Shown here: in pieces, positions 6,784 to 15,126 of the stretch
How positions within the stretch are numbered: the first letter of the stretch is position 1
Layout of the letters: each line of letters begins with the position of its first letter
Assembly (NCBI GenBank): GCA_016712525.1
Contig: JADJQX010000007.1
Location: forward strand, 1,860,001-1,924,000
DNA from: Myxococcales bacterium
Lineage (GTDB): Bacteria; Myxococcota_A; Polyangia; Polyangiales; Polyangiaceae
Direction: 5' to 3'
Length of the DNA stretch: 64,000 nt
Position numbers and translations under genes: made by a program
The notes under the pieces: generated by a model
What the model saw: the letters and a program-made list of their open reading frames with translations, nothing else
Told to the model about the DNA's origin: nothing
The model's database searches: none

Positions 6784-8730
6784 GTTTCGCCCTCCGAGAG
6801 GCGGGTCCACTCGTTCATCATCTGCTCGATCCGTCGGGCCAAAGCTTGCTCCTCGTTGGCCCGCTCCGCAAGCTTGGCCCAGTCGCCGCCGGGGTCCTCA
6901 CGGAGGACGGCGCGGAGCTCCTCGAGCTTCTTTTCGCCTCCCGCGATGAGATCTTCGAGCTCCTTCACGCGCCGCTTCTTCTTCTCGCGGTCGCGCGAGG
7001 CCTGCTTCTGCGCCTCGAAACCGGGGTTTTTCTCGGCGGGTGTCGGGGCCTTCGTGGGGGCCTCCACCTTCTTCGGCGGCGCGGCCTTCTTGGAAGGAGC
7101 CTCGCGAGGCTCTTCTTCGGCCCGCGCGCGCGCGGCGGTGTGCGTCGCGTACTCCTTGAAGGTGCCTGGGAACACGTCGACGTGGCCGTCCCGCACGGCG
7201 ACGATCCGGGTCGTGACGTTCTCGAGGAAGCGACGATCGTGGGAGACGAGCACGACCGTACCCTCGAAGCCCGCGAGCGCCTCTTCGAGGATCTCCGCCG
7301 CCGGAATGTCGAGGTGGTTCGTGGGCTCGTCGAGGAAGAGCAGGTTCCTCGGCTCGAGCAGGAGCTTCGCGAGCGCGAGACGGGACCGCTCTCCGCCGGA
7401 GAACCCGCCCACGCTGCGCAGCGGATCGTCGCCCCAGAAACGAAAACGCGCGAGGTACTGCCGGGCCGCCTCGACCGTGAAATCTCCCCGAACGCGGCGC
7501 ACCTCCTCGACCGCCGTGAGCGACGTGTCCACCTCGCCGAGGTGCTGGTCGAAGTAGCCCTCTTGGAGGTTCGTGCCGCGCTTCACCTCGCCGCGATCGT
7601 CGGGTGCACCACGACCGGCGAGCAACTTGAGCAAGGTCGACTTCCCTGCCCCGTTCGGACCGACCACGCCGATGCGCTCGCCGCGCCGCACGAGCAGGGA
7701 GACGTCCGAGAAGAGCGGCCTGCCGCCGCGCGAGGCCCCGAGGCCCTTCGCATCGAGCACGATGTCGCCCGAGCGAGCCGCGGGCGCGAACCGGAACGCG
7801 ATGCGGTCGGCCACGTTCCACACGTCCTCCGGGCCCGAGACGCGCTCGAGCTTGTCGAGCATCTTCCGGCGGCTCTGGGCCTGCTTCGTCTTCTGCCCGG
7901 CGATGTTCTTGCGAATGAAGTCCTCGGTCTTCTCGATGAAGGCCTGTTGCCGCTCGAGCACGGCTTGCTCGCGGGCGAGGTCGTCCTTGCGGGCTTCGGC
8001 GTACGCGGAGTAGCGCATCGGGTACACGCGGAGGCCACGCGTGCCGAGCTCGAAGCGTCTGGTTCGAGACGTTGTCGAGGAAGGCGCGATCGTGCGAGAC
8101 GACGACGAGCGCGCCGCGGTACGCGAGCAGATACGACTCGAGCCACGCGATCGTGTCGAGGTCGAGGTGGTTCGTCGGCTCGTCGAGCAAGAGGAGCTCG
8201 GGCTTCTTTGCGAGGATGGTGCCCAACGTGAGGCGGCCCCGCTCGCCGCCCGAGAGCGAGGCCACCGGGCGCTCGAGATCCTTCCCCGAAAAACCTAGTT
8301 TTTCTGCGAGGATAGACACTTCTCGTTCGAGCGCGTCACCCCGTACGAGGTGGTAGGCGTCCTCGGCCCGCGAGAGCGCCTCGAGCGCCGCGTGGGACCC
8401 GCTCGCCGCTTCGAGCTGAGCTACGTGGAGCGCCTCGCGCTTCTCGAGCACGTCGGCGTAGCCCGAGAGGAACGCCGAGAGCACGTCGCCCGAGGCGGAG
8501 ACCTCGTGCGACTGACGGTAGTAGCCCATCGTGACGCCCTTTCGCACGATGGCCGTACCCGCGTCGGGCTCGATCTCGCCGGCGACGATGCGGAGGAGCG
8601 TCGACTTTCCTGCGCCGTTGGGGGCCACGAGGGCGGCGCGATCGCCCGCGGAGATCGTGAACGTCACCCCGTCGAAGAGGGTCTTTCCTGCGTAGCCGAA
8701 CCGAACGTTCCCGACCTGGAGCACCGTCAT
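6780..8730 (-). pseudogene. ABC-F family ATPase, interrupted by a one-base frameshift
   Basis: Two reading frames together make one ABC-F protein (about 650 residues) of the Uup/EttA/ABCF type, soluble ATPases that act on ribosomes. Frame one (8730 to about 8056) carries Walker A APNGAGKST, signature LSGGERGR and Walker B LLLLDEPTNHLDL. Frame two (about 8054 to 6780) carries the charged inter-domain linker, Walker A GPNGAGKST, FSGGERSR, LLFLDEPTNHLDI and a C-terminal coiled coil. At 8055 there is one extra base. Removing it joins SNQT to FELGTRGLRVYPMRYSAY, a normal continuation. Both halves look well conserved, so the shift is either very recent, a sequencing error, or recoded. The stop overlaps the next start (ATGA). 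Confidence 0.85.
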
Positions 8731-8782
8731 GACCGGGCCGCGCTTAGCACACAACGCCCACCGGAGGGCGGAGGCGCGTCGC

Positions 8783-10078
8783 TCAGCCGACGACGTCCTC
8801 GAGGCGCTCGAGGGTGTCCTCGAACGAGGTCGTCTCGTGAGGCGCCTGCGCGAGGAGGCGCTCGATCGCGGAGAGACGAGAGAGCGCGTCGTCGAGGGTC
8901 TTGTCGGCGCCGCGCGTGTACGCTCCGAGCGTCACGAGCTCGCGCTTCGACTCGTACACGGCGACGAGGGTGCGGAGCCGGGTGGCGAGGCGCTTGTGCT
9001 CCTTCGAGACGAGCTGGCCGTGGAGCCGCGAGAGCGACGCGGGCACGTCGACCGCGGGGAAGCGGCCGCGCTCGGCGATCCGTCGGTCGAGCACGATGTG
9101 GCCGTCGAGGATGCCACGGACCTCGTCGGCGACGGGCTCCTCCATGTCGCCGCCCTCGACGAGCACGGTGTAGACGCCGGTGATGCTGCCCGTGGAGCCC
9201 TGCCCCGCGCGCTCGAGGAGCTTCGGGAGAAGTGCGAACACGCTCGGCGGATAACCACGTCGTGCCGGGGGCTCGCCGGCCGCGAGACCGACCTCGCGCG
9301 CGGCGCGTGCGTACCGCGTGACCGAGTCGACCACGAGCAAGACGCGCTTGCCCTCGTCGCGGAAATGCTCGGCGTACGCGGTGGCGACCTCGGCCGCACG
9401 GAGGCGCTCGAGGGCCGGCACGTCGCTCGTGGCGGCGACGACGATGGTCTTCTTGCGAGCCTCGTCTCCCAGCGTCTCGAGGAGCTCGAGCACCTCGCGC
9501 CCACGCTCGCCGACGAGCGCGACGACGACCACGTCGGCCCGCGTTCCCCGCGCCATGGCCGACAGGAGGGACGTTTTTCCGACGCCCGACCCCGCGAAGA
9601 CCCCGATGCGTTGGCCCTCGCCGAGCGTGAGGAGCGCGTCGACGACGCGCACGCCGGTCGGGAGCACGTCGCGAATGGGCCGGCGCTCGAGGGCACGAGG
9701 CGCGGCCCGCGTGGTCGGCACCGGGCGGCCCCCTTCGAGGCTCGGGCCAGCGTCGATCGGGCGCCCGAGCCCGTCGAGGACACGCCCCAAGAGCGCGTCG
9801 GAAACCGGCACGAAGAAGCCCGACGCGAGGGGCTCGACCGCGTCGTCGGGGCCGACCCCCTCGAGCGCACCGAGCGGCATGCCCACCGCCTCGCCCTGCG
9901 AGAACCCCACGACCTCGCACGCGAGCGGCTCACCGCGCCGACGGATCGTCACGACGTCACCGACTCGAGCCCCTGGAAGCGCGAACCGCACGGCGAGGCC
10001 CGTCACCGAGAGGACCTTCCCGCGCACGTCGACCGCTCGCGTCGCCGAGAGCTTGGCCTTGAGAGCTTCGAGGTCCAT
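8783..10078 (-). CDS. FliI/YscN-type ATPase (type III export ATPase family), orphan
   Basis: A 431-residue hexameric ATPase of the flagellar/type III secretion class, related to F1-beta. Residues 1-70 form the beta-barrel domain. The P-loop is AGSGVGKTS (about 162-170), Walker B is RVLLVVDSVTRYARA, and the export-ATPase signature follows as GEPPARRGYPPSVFALLPKLLERAG. GSITGVYTVLVEGGDMEEPVADEVRGILDGHIVLDR is typical of FliI/YscN. The C-terminal domain is complete. No other flagellar or secretion gene is visible within the window. It starts 10 bases after dnaJ on the same strand, so the two are probably co-transcribed. Its role is therefore uncertain: it may serve a type III system encoded elsewhere or a repurposed one. 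Confidence 0.88.
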   Translation of the reverse strand: MDLEALKAKLSATRAVDVRGKVLSVTGLAVRFALPGARVGDVVTIRRRGEPLACEVVGFSQGEAVGMPLGALEGVGPDDAVEPLASGFFVPVSDALLGRVLDGLGRPIDAGPSLEGGRPVPTTRAAPRALERRPIRDVLPTGVRVVDALLTLGEGQRIGVFAGSGVGKTSLLSAMARGTRADVVVVALVGERGREVLELLETLGDEARKKTIVVAATSDVPALERLRAAEVATAYAEHFRDEGKRVLLVVDSVTRYARAAREVGLAAGEPPARRGYPPSVFALLPKLLERAGQGSTGSITGVYTVLVEGGDMEEPVADEVRGILDGHIVLDRRIAERGRFPAVDVPASLSRLHGQLVSKEHKRLATRLRTLVAVYESKRELVTLGAYTRGADKTLDDALSRLSAIERLLAQAPHETTSFEDTLERLEDVVG

Positions 10079-10088
10079 CCGCGGACGC

Positions 10089-11192
10089 TCAGGGCGCCGC
10101 GGGCGCGGCCGAGAGCTCGGCGCCGAGTTGCTCGAGCAGCTCCTTCGCGCGCGGGGAGAGGGCCGTGGGAACGTCGACCTGGACGACCACCACGAGCGAC
10201 CCGCGCCCGCGCCCGTCGAGCCGAGGAATCCCGTGTCCTTTCAAGGTGATAACCGAGCCCGGCTGCGTCCCCGGAGGCACCTCGAGGGGGACCTTCGGCG
10301 ACACCTCGGCCCCCGGCTCGGCCACGTTCTCGACCTCGACCGTCGCGCCGAGCGCTGCCTGGGTGAGGCCCACGTGCACCTTCGTCACGAGATCGGCGCC
10401 GTCGCGCTCGAACCTCGGATCTTCTTCGACGTCGACCTCGACGTAGAGATCGCCCGCTTGGCCGTTCGGAGGGCCAGGCATGCCCTGCCCGGGGACACGG
10501 AGCCGTTGGCCCGCGTCGATCCCTGCCGGGAACTGCACACACACCTTTCGCGCGCGCTCGACGACCCCACGGCCTCGGCAGCTCCCGCACGGGTTCCGGA
10601 TCTGTTGGCCCGCGCCGTTGCAGCGCGGACACGGGGCCGTGAACATGACGAAGCCGCGGGCGTTCGAGACCTGACCCGTGCCGCGGCAGTGCCCGCACAC
10701 GTCGGGTTTGGTGCCCGCGCGGGCGCCGCTCCCGCCGCAGTCTCCGCAGGAGGCCGGGGTGCGGAGCTGGACGTCGCGTTTGCAGCCGTGGACGGCCTCG
10801 GAGAGCGTGATGCGCTGCTGGACGCGAAGGTCGTCTCCGCGCGCCGGCCCCCGCGAGCGACCTCGCCCGCCGCCGAACCCGAACCCTCCCCCGGAGAACA
10901 TCTCGCTGAAGAGATCCTGCATGTGCGAGAACATGTCGCTCATGCCCGGGTCGTACCCGCCGCCCTCGAGCCCCGCGTGGCCGAACTGGTCGTAGGCCTG
11001 ACGCTTTTGGTCGTCCGAGAGGACCTGGTAGGCCTCGTTCACTTCTTTGAAGCGAGCCTCGGCCTCGGGGTTTCCCGGGTTCCGGTCGGGGTGGTGCTTC
11101 ATGGCCTCTTTTCGGTAGGCCTTGCGCAGCTCGTCGGCGCTGGCGCCTTTCGCGCAGCCGAGCACTTCGTAGTAGTCACGCTTCTCGGACAT
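10089..11192 (-). CDS. dnaJ: Chaperone protein DnaJ
   Basis: A 367-residue type I DnaJ, the co-chaperone that stimulates DnaK ATPase activity and binds unfolded clients. The J domain starts at once (KRDYYEVLGCAKGASADELRKAYRK) and has HPD in KHHPDRNPGN. A Gly/Phe-rich region follows (FGFGGGRGRSRG). The zinc domain has all four CxxCxGxG repeats (CGDCGGSG, CGHCRGTG, CPRCNGAG, CGSCRGRG). The two C-terminal client-binding domains complete the protein. The ATG at 11192 matches family N-termini. A strong promoter lies 87 bases upstream, and the leader contains two hairpins. There is no adjacent dnaK or grpE. The downstream partner is the FliI-type ATPase. Confidence 0.95.
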   Translation of the reverse strand: MSEKRDYYEVLGCAKGASADELRKAYRKEAMKHHPDRNPGNPEAEARFKEVNEAYQVLSDDQKRQAYDQFGHAGLEGGGYDPGMSDMFSHMQDLFSEMFSGGGFGFGGGRGRSRGPARGDDLRVQQRITLSEAVHGCKRDVQLRTPASCGDCGGSGARAGTKPDVCGHCRGTGQVSNARGFVMFTAPCPRCNGAGQQIRNPCGSCRGRGVVERARKVCVQFPAGIDAGQRLRVPGQGMPGPPNGQAGDLYVEVDVEEDPRFERDGADLVTKVHVGLTQAALGATVEVENVAEPGAEVSPKVPLEVPPGTQPGSVITLKGHGIPRLDGRGRGSLVVVVQVDVPTALSPRAKELLEQLGAELSAAPAAP

Positions 11193-11195
11193 GGG

Positions 11196-11266
11196 GGCTC
11201 GCAGCGAGCCGACGAGGGGGCCTTTGCCCCGCACGCCGCGGTAGGGCGGAAGCCTGAGGCTTTCCG
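11196..11266 (-). promoter_or_regulatory. dnaJ 5' leader with two hairpins, one touching the start codon
   Basis: The leader between the promoter and the dnaJ start holds two inverted repeats. Distal: CGGAA and GCC pair with GGC and TTCCG (11247-11266, one bulged base). Proximal: GGCTCGC and GCGAGCC (11196-11210), ending three bases before the ATG, where a ribosome would land. No Shine-Dalgarno sequence is visible. This could be a heat-sensing or translation-limiting structure. That is inference: the GC-rich proximal stem would be stable. Confidence 0.4.
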
Positions 11267-11278
11267 ATTATTTCGCGC

Positions 11279-11306
11279 AAGATAAAGCCCTCGCCCGGGG
11301 TGTCAA
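11279..11306 (-). promoter_or_regulatory. dnaJ promoter (-35 TTGACA, -10 TATCTT, 16-bp spacer)
   Basis: On the minus strand, TTGACA (11306-11301) and TATCTT (11284-11279) are 16 bases apart, which is the best sigma-70-type promoter in the window. It points at dnaJ and would give a leader of about 80 bases. No CIRCE element was seen. Confidence 0.65.
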
Positions 11307-11331
11307 CCACGATGGCGAGAAGTAGACCCGC

Positions 11332-13098
11332 TCAAGGGCGGCGGTCGTTCTCGAGCTCGAGGATGCGCTCTTCCTTGCGGCGGAGGGTCTCCATCACCTC
11401 GCGCCGGGCATCGTGCTCTTGGACGAGCGCCTGCCGCAGCGCAAAAAGCTCCTCTTCGAGCTTCGATGTCTCGGGGAGGGCGGGCTGCGACCGCCGCTCG
11501 GGCTCCGGCTTCGCGGCCTTCGCGGCCTCGGCTTCGCTTCGGGCGCGTTCGAGCTCCGACGTCAAACGCTCGAGCTCGGCCCGACGCTCGTCCTCGCGCG
11601 CGCGGGCGTTTTTGGCCTCGGCCGACGAGAGATCGCGCTCGTTCTCGAGCTCCTTGATGCGCCAGGCCCGCGCCTCGAGCTCCCCCTCGCGACGGGCGAC
11701 CTCGAGGGCGAGATCGTCGAGGCGCCGACGCATCTCGACGAGGCGCGCGTCGTCGTGGGAGGGCCGCTCGGGCAAGTGGAGGGCAGCCCCCGCGTGAGCC
11801 TCTTCGAGCGCCGAGAGAAGGTCCTCGATCATCGCCGCCCGACGTACGAGCTCCGCGTCTTGGGCTTTCAGCATGCGCGCGCGGTCGAGGAGCTGGGCCT
11901 CGAGGCTCGACACCTCGGCGACGTGCTCCGCCGAGAGCTGCCCGAGCTCGGCTTCGACGGCCGAGAACCTGCGCTCCGCCTGGGTGACACGCGCCGTGAG
12001 CTCGTCGGCGATCTTGGCGTCGACCGTGGGCACCTCGAGGCGCTTTTTTGCGTCGATGAGGTCCTGCGAGAGGCGAACGACCTGGGCGTCCTGCGTGTGG
12101 AGCTGGGCCTCGGCCTCGGCGAGGCGGGCCGCGAGGTCCTGCTGCGCCGCCTGCATTTTCTCGTCGAGATCGGCTGCGAGGCGCTGCTGGAGCGCGACGG
12201 ACGCCTCTTGGCTCGCCTGCATCGCCTCGGCGACGCGGGACTCGGCGGCGCGCTTCGCCGCGGCGAGGGCGTGCTCGGCCTTCTCGAGGTCCATCGCGAG
12301 GCGCATGCCCTTCTCGCCTTCGCGATCGAGCTGCTCCCGGAGCGCGTAGATCTCCCCGGTGAGGCGGGCGAACGCCTCGGCGTCCTCGAGCTCTCGCGCC
12401 TCCGCTTCGGCGAGGTCGGGTGACGGCCCGAGGGCGAGCGCCGACGGGAGCTGGACGATGGCGTACCCCTCGACGAGCCGCGGCTCGTAGGAGCCGAGGG
12501 CCAGGAACGCGCGCGGATCGGGCTCGTCGGCGAGCTGCGTGTCGACGGCCACCTCGGGCGACTCGCCCCCGAGCTCCGCGAACGCGACGCCCCCGAACGG
12601 GAGCTCACCGATCATCGCAACATATGGAAACTCGAGCGAAATCAGGTCGAAGAGGTCGGCGTACTCGACGCCCCCCGGCCCGCGCTTCGTACGCACCAAG
12701 AGGGCGCCCGACCGGTCGAGGATCCGCCGCACCTGCGTGAGCACGTACGACACGTTCGGGACATCGGCGAGCTCGTTCACGAGGCCGAACTCGAAGGCTT
12801 CGTCTCGGAAGTCGAGGGCGCGCTCGTCGAGGGCACGCACGACGAGCCCCCGCGCGGTGGCCACCCTCGCGACGGCCTCGGCGCGCGACGCGACCGGGTC
12901 GAACACGTGGATCGAGCGCGCGCCCATCGCGAGCAGGCGCTCCGCCATTCCTCCATCGGCCGGACCGATGACGAGGCCTCGGCGCCCCCGCACGGAGAGC
13001 GCGGCCTCCGCGTAGACGGCGAGGGCTTGGTCCGAGCCGGCCGTCTCGGCGGGCAGGGCGGGGGTGGGAATGCGGTGGCTCTTCGGGCTCTCGAGCAT
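11332..13098 (-). CDS. SAM-methyltransferase-like domain fused to a long coiled coil
   Basis: A 588-residue protein with two parts. Residues 1 to about 225 resemble a class I methyltransferase: RRGLVIGPADGGMAERLLAMGARSIHVFDP looks like the nucleotide-binding loop and first acidic strand end, and VLTQVRRILDRSGALLVRTKRG resembles the conserved post-I region. The glycine-rich loop is unusual (GPADGG rather than GxGxG), so catalysis is uncertain. Residues about 235-575 are an almost unbroken coiled coil rich in Glu, Ala, Arg and Leu, ending in heptads. No signal peptide or membrane segment is present. The promoter region (13099-13227) carries two CCCGGGTTTT elements. It stands alone. A structural or scaffold role is possible, and no specific family is recognised. 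Confidence 0.7.
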   Translation of the reverse strand: MLESPKSHRIPTPALPAETAGSDQALAVYAEAALSVRGRRGLVIGPADGGMAERLLAMGARSIHVFDPVASRAEAVARVATARGLVVRALDERALDFRDEAFEFGLVNELADVPNVSYVLTQVRRILDRSGALLVRTKRGPGGVEYADLFDLISLEFPYVAMIGELPFGGVAFAELGGESPEVAVDTQLADEPDPRAFLALGSYEPRLVEGYAIVQLPSALALGPSPDLAEAEARELEDAEAFARLTGEIYALREQLDREGEKGMRLAMDLEKAEHALAAAKRAAESRVAEAMQASQEASVALQQRLAADLDEKMQAAQQDLAARLAEAEAQLHTQDAQVVRLSQDLIDAKKRLEVPTVDAKIADELTARVTQAERRFSAVEAELGQLSAEHVAEVSSLEAQLLDRARMLKAQDAELVRRAAMIEDLLSALEEAHAGAALHLPERPSHDDARLVEMRRRLDDLALEVARREGELEARAWRIKELENERDLSSAEAKNARAREDERRAELERLTSELERARSEAEAAKAAKPEPERRSQPALPETSKLEEELFALRQALVQEHDARREVMETLRRKEERILELENDRRP

Positions 13099-13227
13099 GG
13101 CGTGCGGTTCGGTAAGCTACTGTGCCGGTCGCGTTTCGCGAACAAGTTTTCGTGCGGGAACGTGGGCTTCGCTCGGAAAAACCCGGGAATCGGTCGGGGT
13201 GGGCCCAGAAAACCCGGGCACCGAGCG

Positions 13228-15063
13228 TCAGACCGAGAGCGGCTCGGCCGTTTCGCGCACGTTTTTCCGCGCGGCCCGGCGCTCGGGCCCCGTCGGGCGC
13301 TTCGCGCGGGTGCGGCCCGTCCTGCGCTCTTTCAGCTCGTCGACGAGGGTCAGGAGCAAGGCCTCGACGTCTCGCACGTCGCCGCTCGGAGCCGTGAAGC
13401 GGAGCACCTTCTCGTCGGCCTCGCGCCCGGGCAGGGCCGCGCGCTGGGCGAGCGACTCGTCGCGCGTCGACTCGAGGCGGAGGTGGGCGGAGCTCCCATC
13501 GAAGACGCGCACGAGGACCTCGGGGCTCGGGAGGAACCCGGTCAAGGTGCGCTGCTCGGCGACACCCACCTCGAGAGAACGGATGCCCGGCACGGCGTCT
13601 CGGGGGAGCGTGCGGAGACGCGCCTCGTCCCACCGGGCCTCTCCCTGCGGGAGGCGTCCGTAGAGGCGCGTGACGAGCTTCTTCGTGGACTCGACGCGGC
13701 GCGCGAGCGGGCCGAGCACGTCGAGGGCGCGACCGAGCGTGGCCGAAGGGAGCTGCGCCGAGAGCCCCGAGAAGAACAAGGGAAAGAGCGCGACGGTCGA
13801 GAGCGGCGCGAGCACCGAGATGCCCGGGTAGAGGCGCTCCGCGGCCCGGCCGGCGAGCGCGAAGGCGAGCACGAGGAGACCAAGGGTGAGCGCCCCGCGG
13901 GGGTGCGTCGCGTCGAGCCAGGGCAGGAGCCGCTCACGGCGGGTGGCGTCGACGATCTTGCGCGGGAGAGGGCGCCACTCGCCGGGGCCACGAACGCGGA
14001 GCGCCTTTCGCGTGGGCCGCAGCTCGACCAGCGTAAGCATGCAGAGGATCAGGAGGAATGCGCCTCCGAGCGGGCTGTGGAGCGCGGCGACGGCGAGCCC
14101 CGCGCCGAACGAGACGGCGACGACGGGCGGACGTGCCCACCCGGGGAGTGGAAGCAGCGGACGAGGCGTCGCGCCGAGCCGGAGGACCTCGACCCGGAAC
14201 GCGCGAGCCTTTCGACCGGCGAGGGCGCCGAGACCGAGCGCGACCACGAGCGCCACGAGGACGAGGCCCGCCGCGCGTCGACGATCGGGGATCGTGCTCG
14301 TCGAACGCGAGGCTCCCGAAGGCGGGAGGTTCGCCGAGGGCTCGCCGGCGAACGCTTTGGCGTCGGCGCGGACGGCCCAGGTGACGACCTCGCCCCGAGA
14401 GACGTGCGCGCGGACGAGCTCGATCTCGTCGCCCTCGGGCTTCCGGCGCAGCGTGACGAGCGCGGTCCCCTCGCCTTCGCCGGAGCCGTCGTCGCTCACG
14501 GCGATGCGCGGCTCGGTCGGGCCCTGGGGCAAGCGAAACACGGCGCGCGCGCCGTCCCGTCCCTCGGGCGACGGAGGCTGTTTGAAGGTGACACGCACCA
14601 TCGAGCCGTCCTTCGAGAGGTGCTTCGTCTTCCAGCCGTCGACGTCGTAGGCCACGACGAAGGCGTACGTTCCCCGCTTCAGCCCCTTCGGATCGTCGAC
14701 GGTGACCCGGACCACCTGCGACGTCGGGTCGACCTCGGGGACGTCCTTCGCGGCCTTCGCCGAGATGCCCTCGGCGTGCGCGCCGAGCTTGGTGCCGTCT
14801 TCGGTCACGACCGAGACCTCCGGAGCGATGGCGGCCGCGAGGTCCACGCCTGTGAGGTCGAAGCTCTGCATCTTGCCGGCGACGACGCGGTACCGCACGT
14901 GGTGCTCGACGTGCGCCGAGCCCACCTTGTCGACGGTCACGAAGACGTCGTTGCCGGTCTGGTGCCACTCCTGCCAGCCCGAGCCAGCGTGAGACGAGGT
15001 GGCCGCCCCGAAGAGGGACAGGGCCGCGGCAGAGGCGAGCGCGAGACGCCGGAGGTGCATCAC
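13228..15063 (-). CDS. Exported membrane protein, DUF2207-like topology
   Basis: A 611-residue protein starting MMHLRRLALASAAALSLFGAATSSHAG, a classic cleavable signal peptide. The ribosome binding site GAGGAGGTG lies right before the ATG pair, and a TAGGAT -10-like element lies 18 bases upstream. Residues about 30-265 are an extracytoplasmic beta-rich region (VEHHVRYRVVAGKMQSFDL), and a first membrane helix follows near 270-285. Three or four more hydrophobic segments lie between about 310 and 440. The C-terminal 150 residues are soluble and basic, ending in an Arg/Lys-rich tail. This order, a secreted N-domain then a membrane cluster then a cytoplasmic tail, resembles DUF2207 proteins, but I cannot confirm membership. 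Function unknown. Confidence 0.7.
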   Translation of the reverse strand: MMHLRRLALASAAALSLFGAATSSHAGSGWQEWHQTGNDVFVTVDKVGSAHVEHHVRYRVVAGKMQSFDLTGVDLAAAIAPEVSVVTEDGTKLGAHAEGISAKAAKDVPEVDPTSQVVRVTVDDPKGLKRGTYAFVVAYDVDGWKTKHLSKDGSMVRVTFKQPPSPEGRDGARAVFRLPQGPTEPRIAVSDDGSGEGEGTALVTLRRKPEGDEIELVRAHVSRGEVVTWAVRADAKAFAGEPSANLPPSGASRSTSTIPDRRRAAGLVLVALVVALGLGALAGRKARAFRVEVLRLGATPRPLLPLPGWARPPVVAVSFGAGLAVAALHSPLGGAFLLILCMLTLVELRPTRKALRVRGPGEWRPLPRKIVDATRRERLLPWLDATHPRGALTLGLLVLAFALAGRAAERLYPGISVLAPLSTVALFPLFFSGLSAQLPSATLGRALDVLGPLARRVESTKKLVTRLYGRLPQGEARWDEARLRTLPRDAVPGIRSLEVGVAEQRTLTGFLPSPEVLVRVFDGSSAHLRLESTRDESLAQRAALPGREADEKVLRFTAPSGDVRDVEALLLTLVDELKERRTGRTRAKRPTGPERRAARKNVRETAEPLSV

Positions 15064-15126
15064 CTCCTCGGATACAGGCCTATCCTACATGTGGGCAACT
15101 TCGCGACATCAACCGACCCGTGTCGG

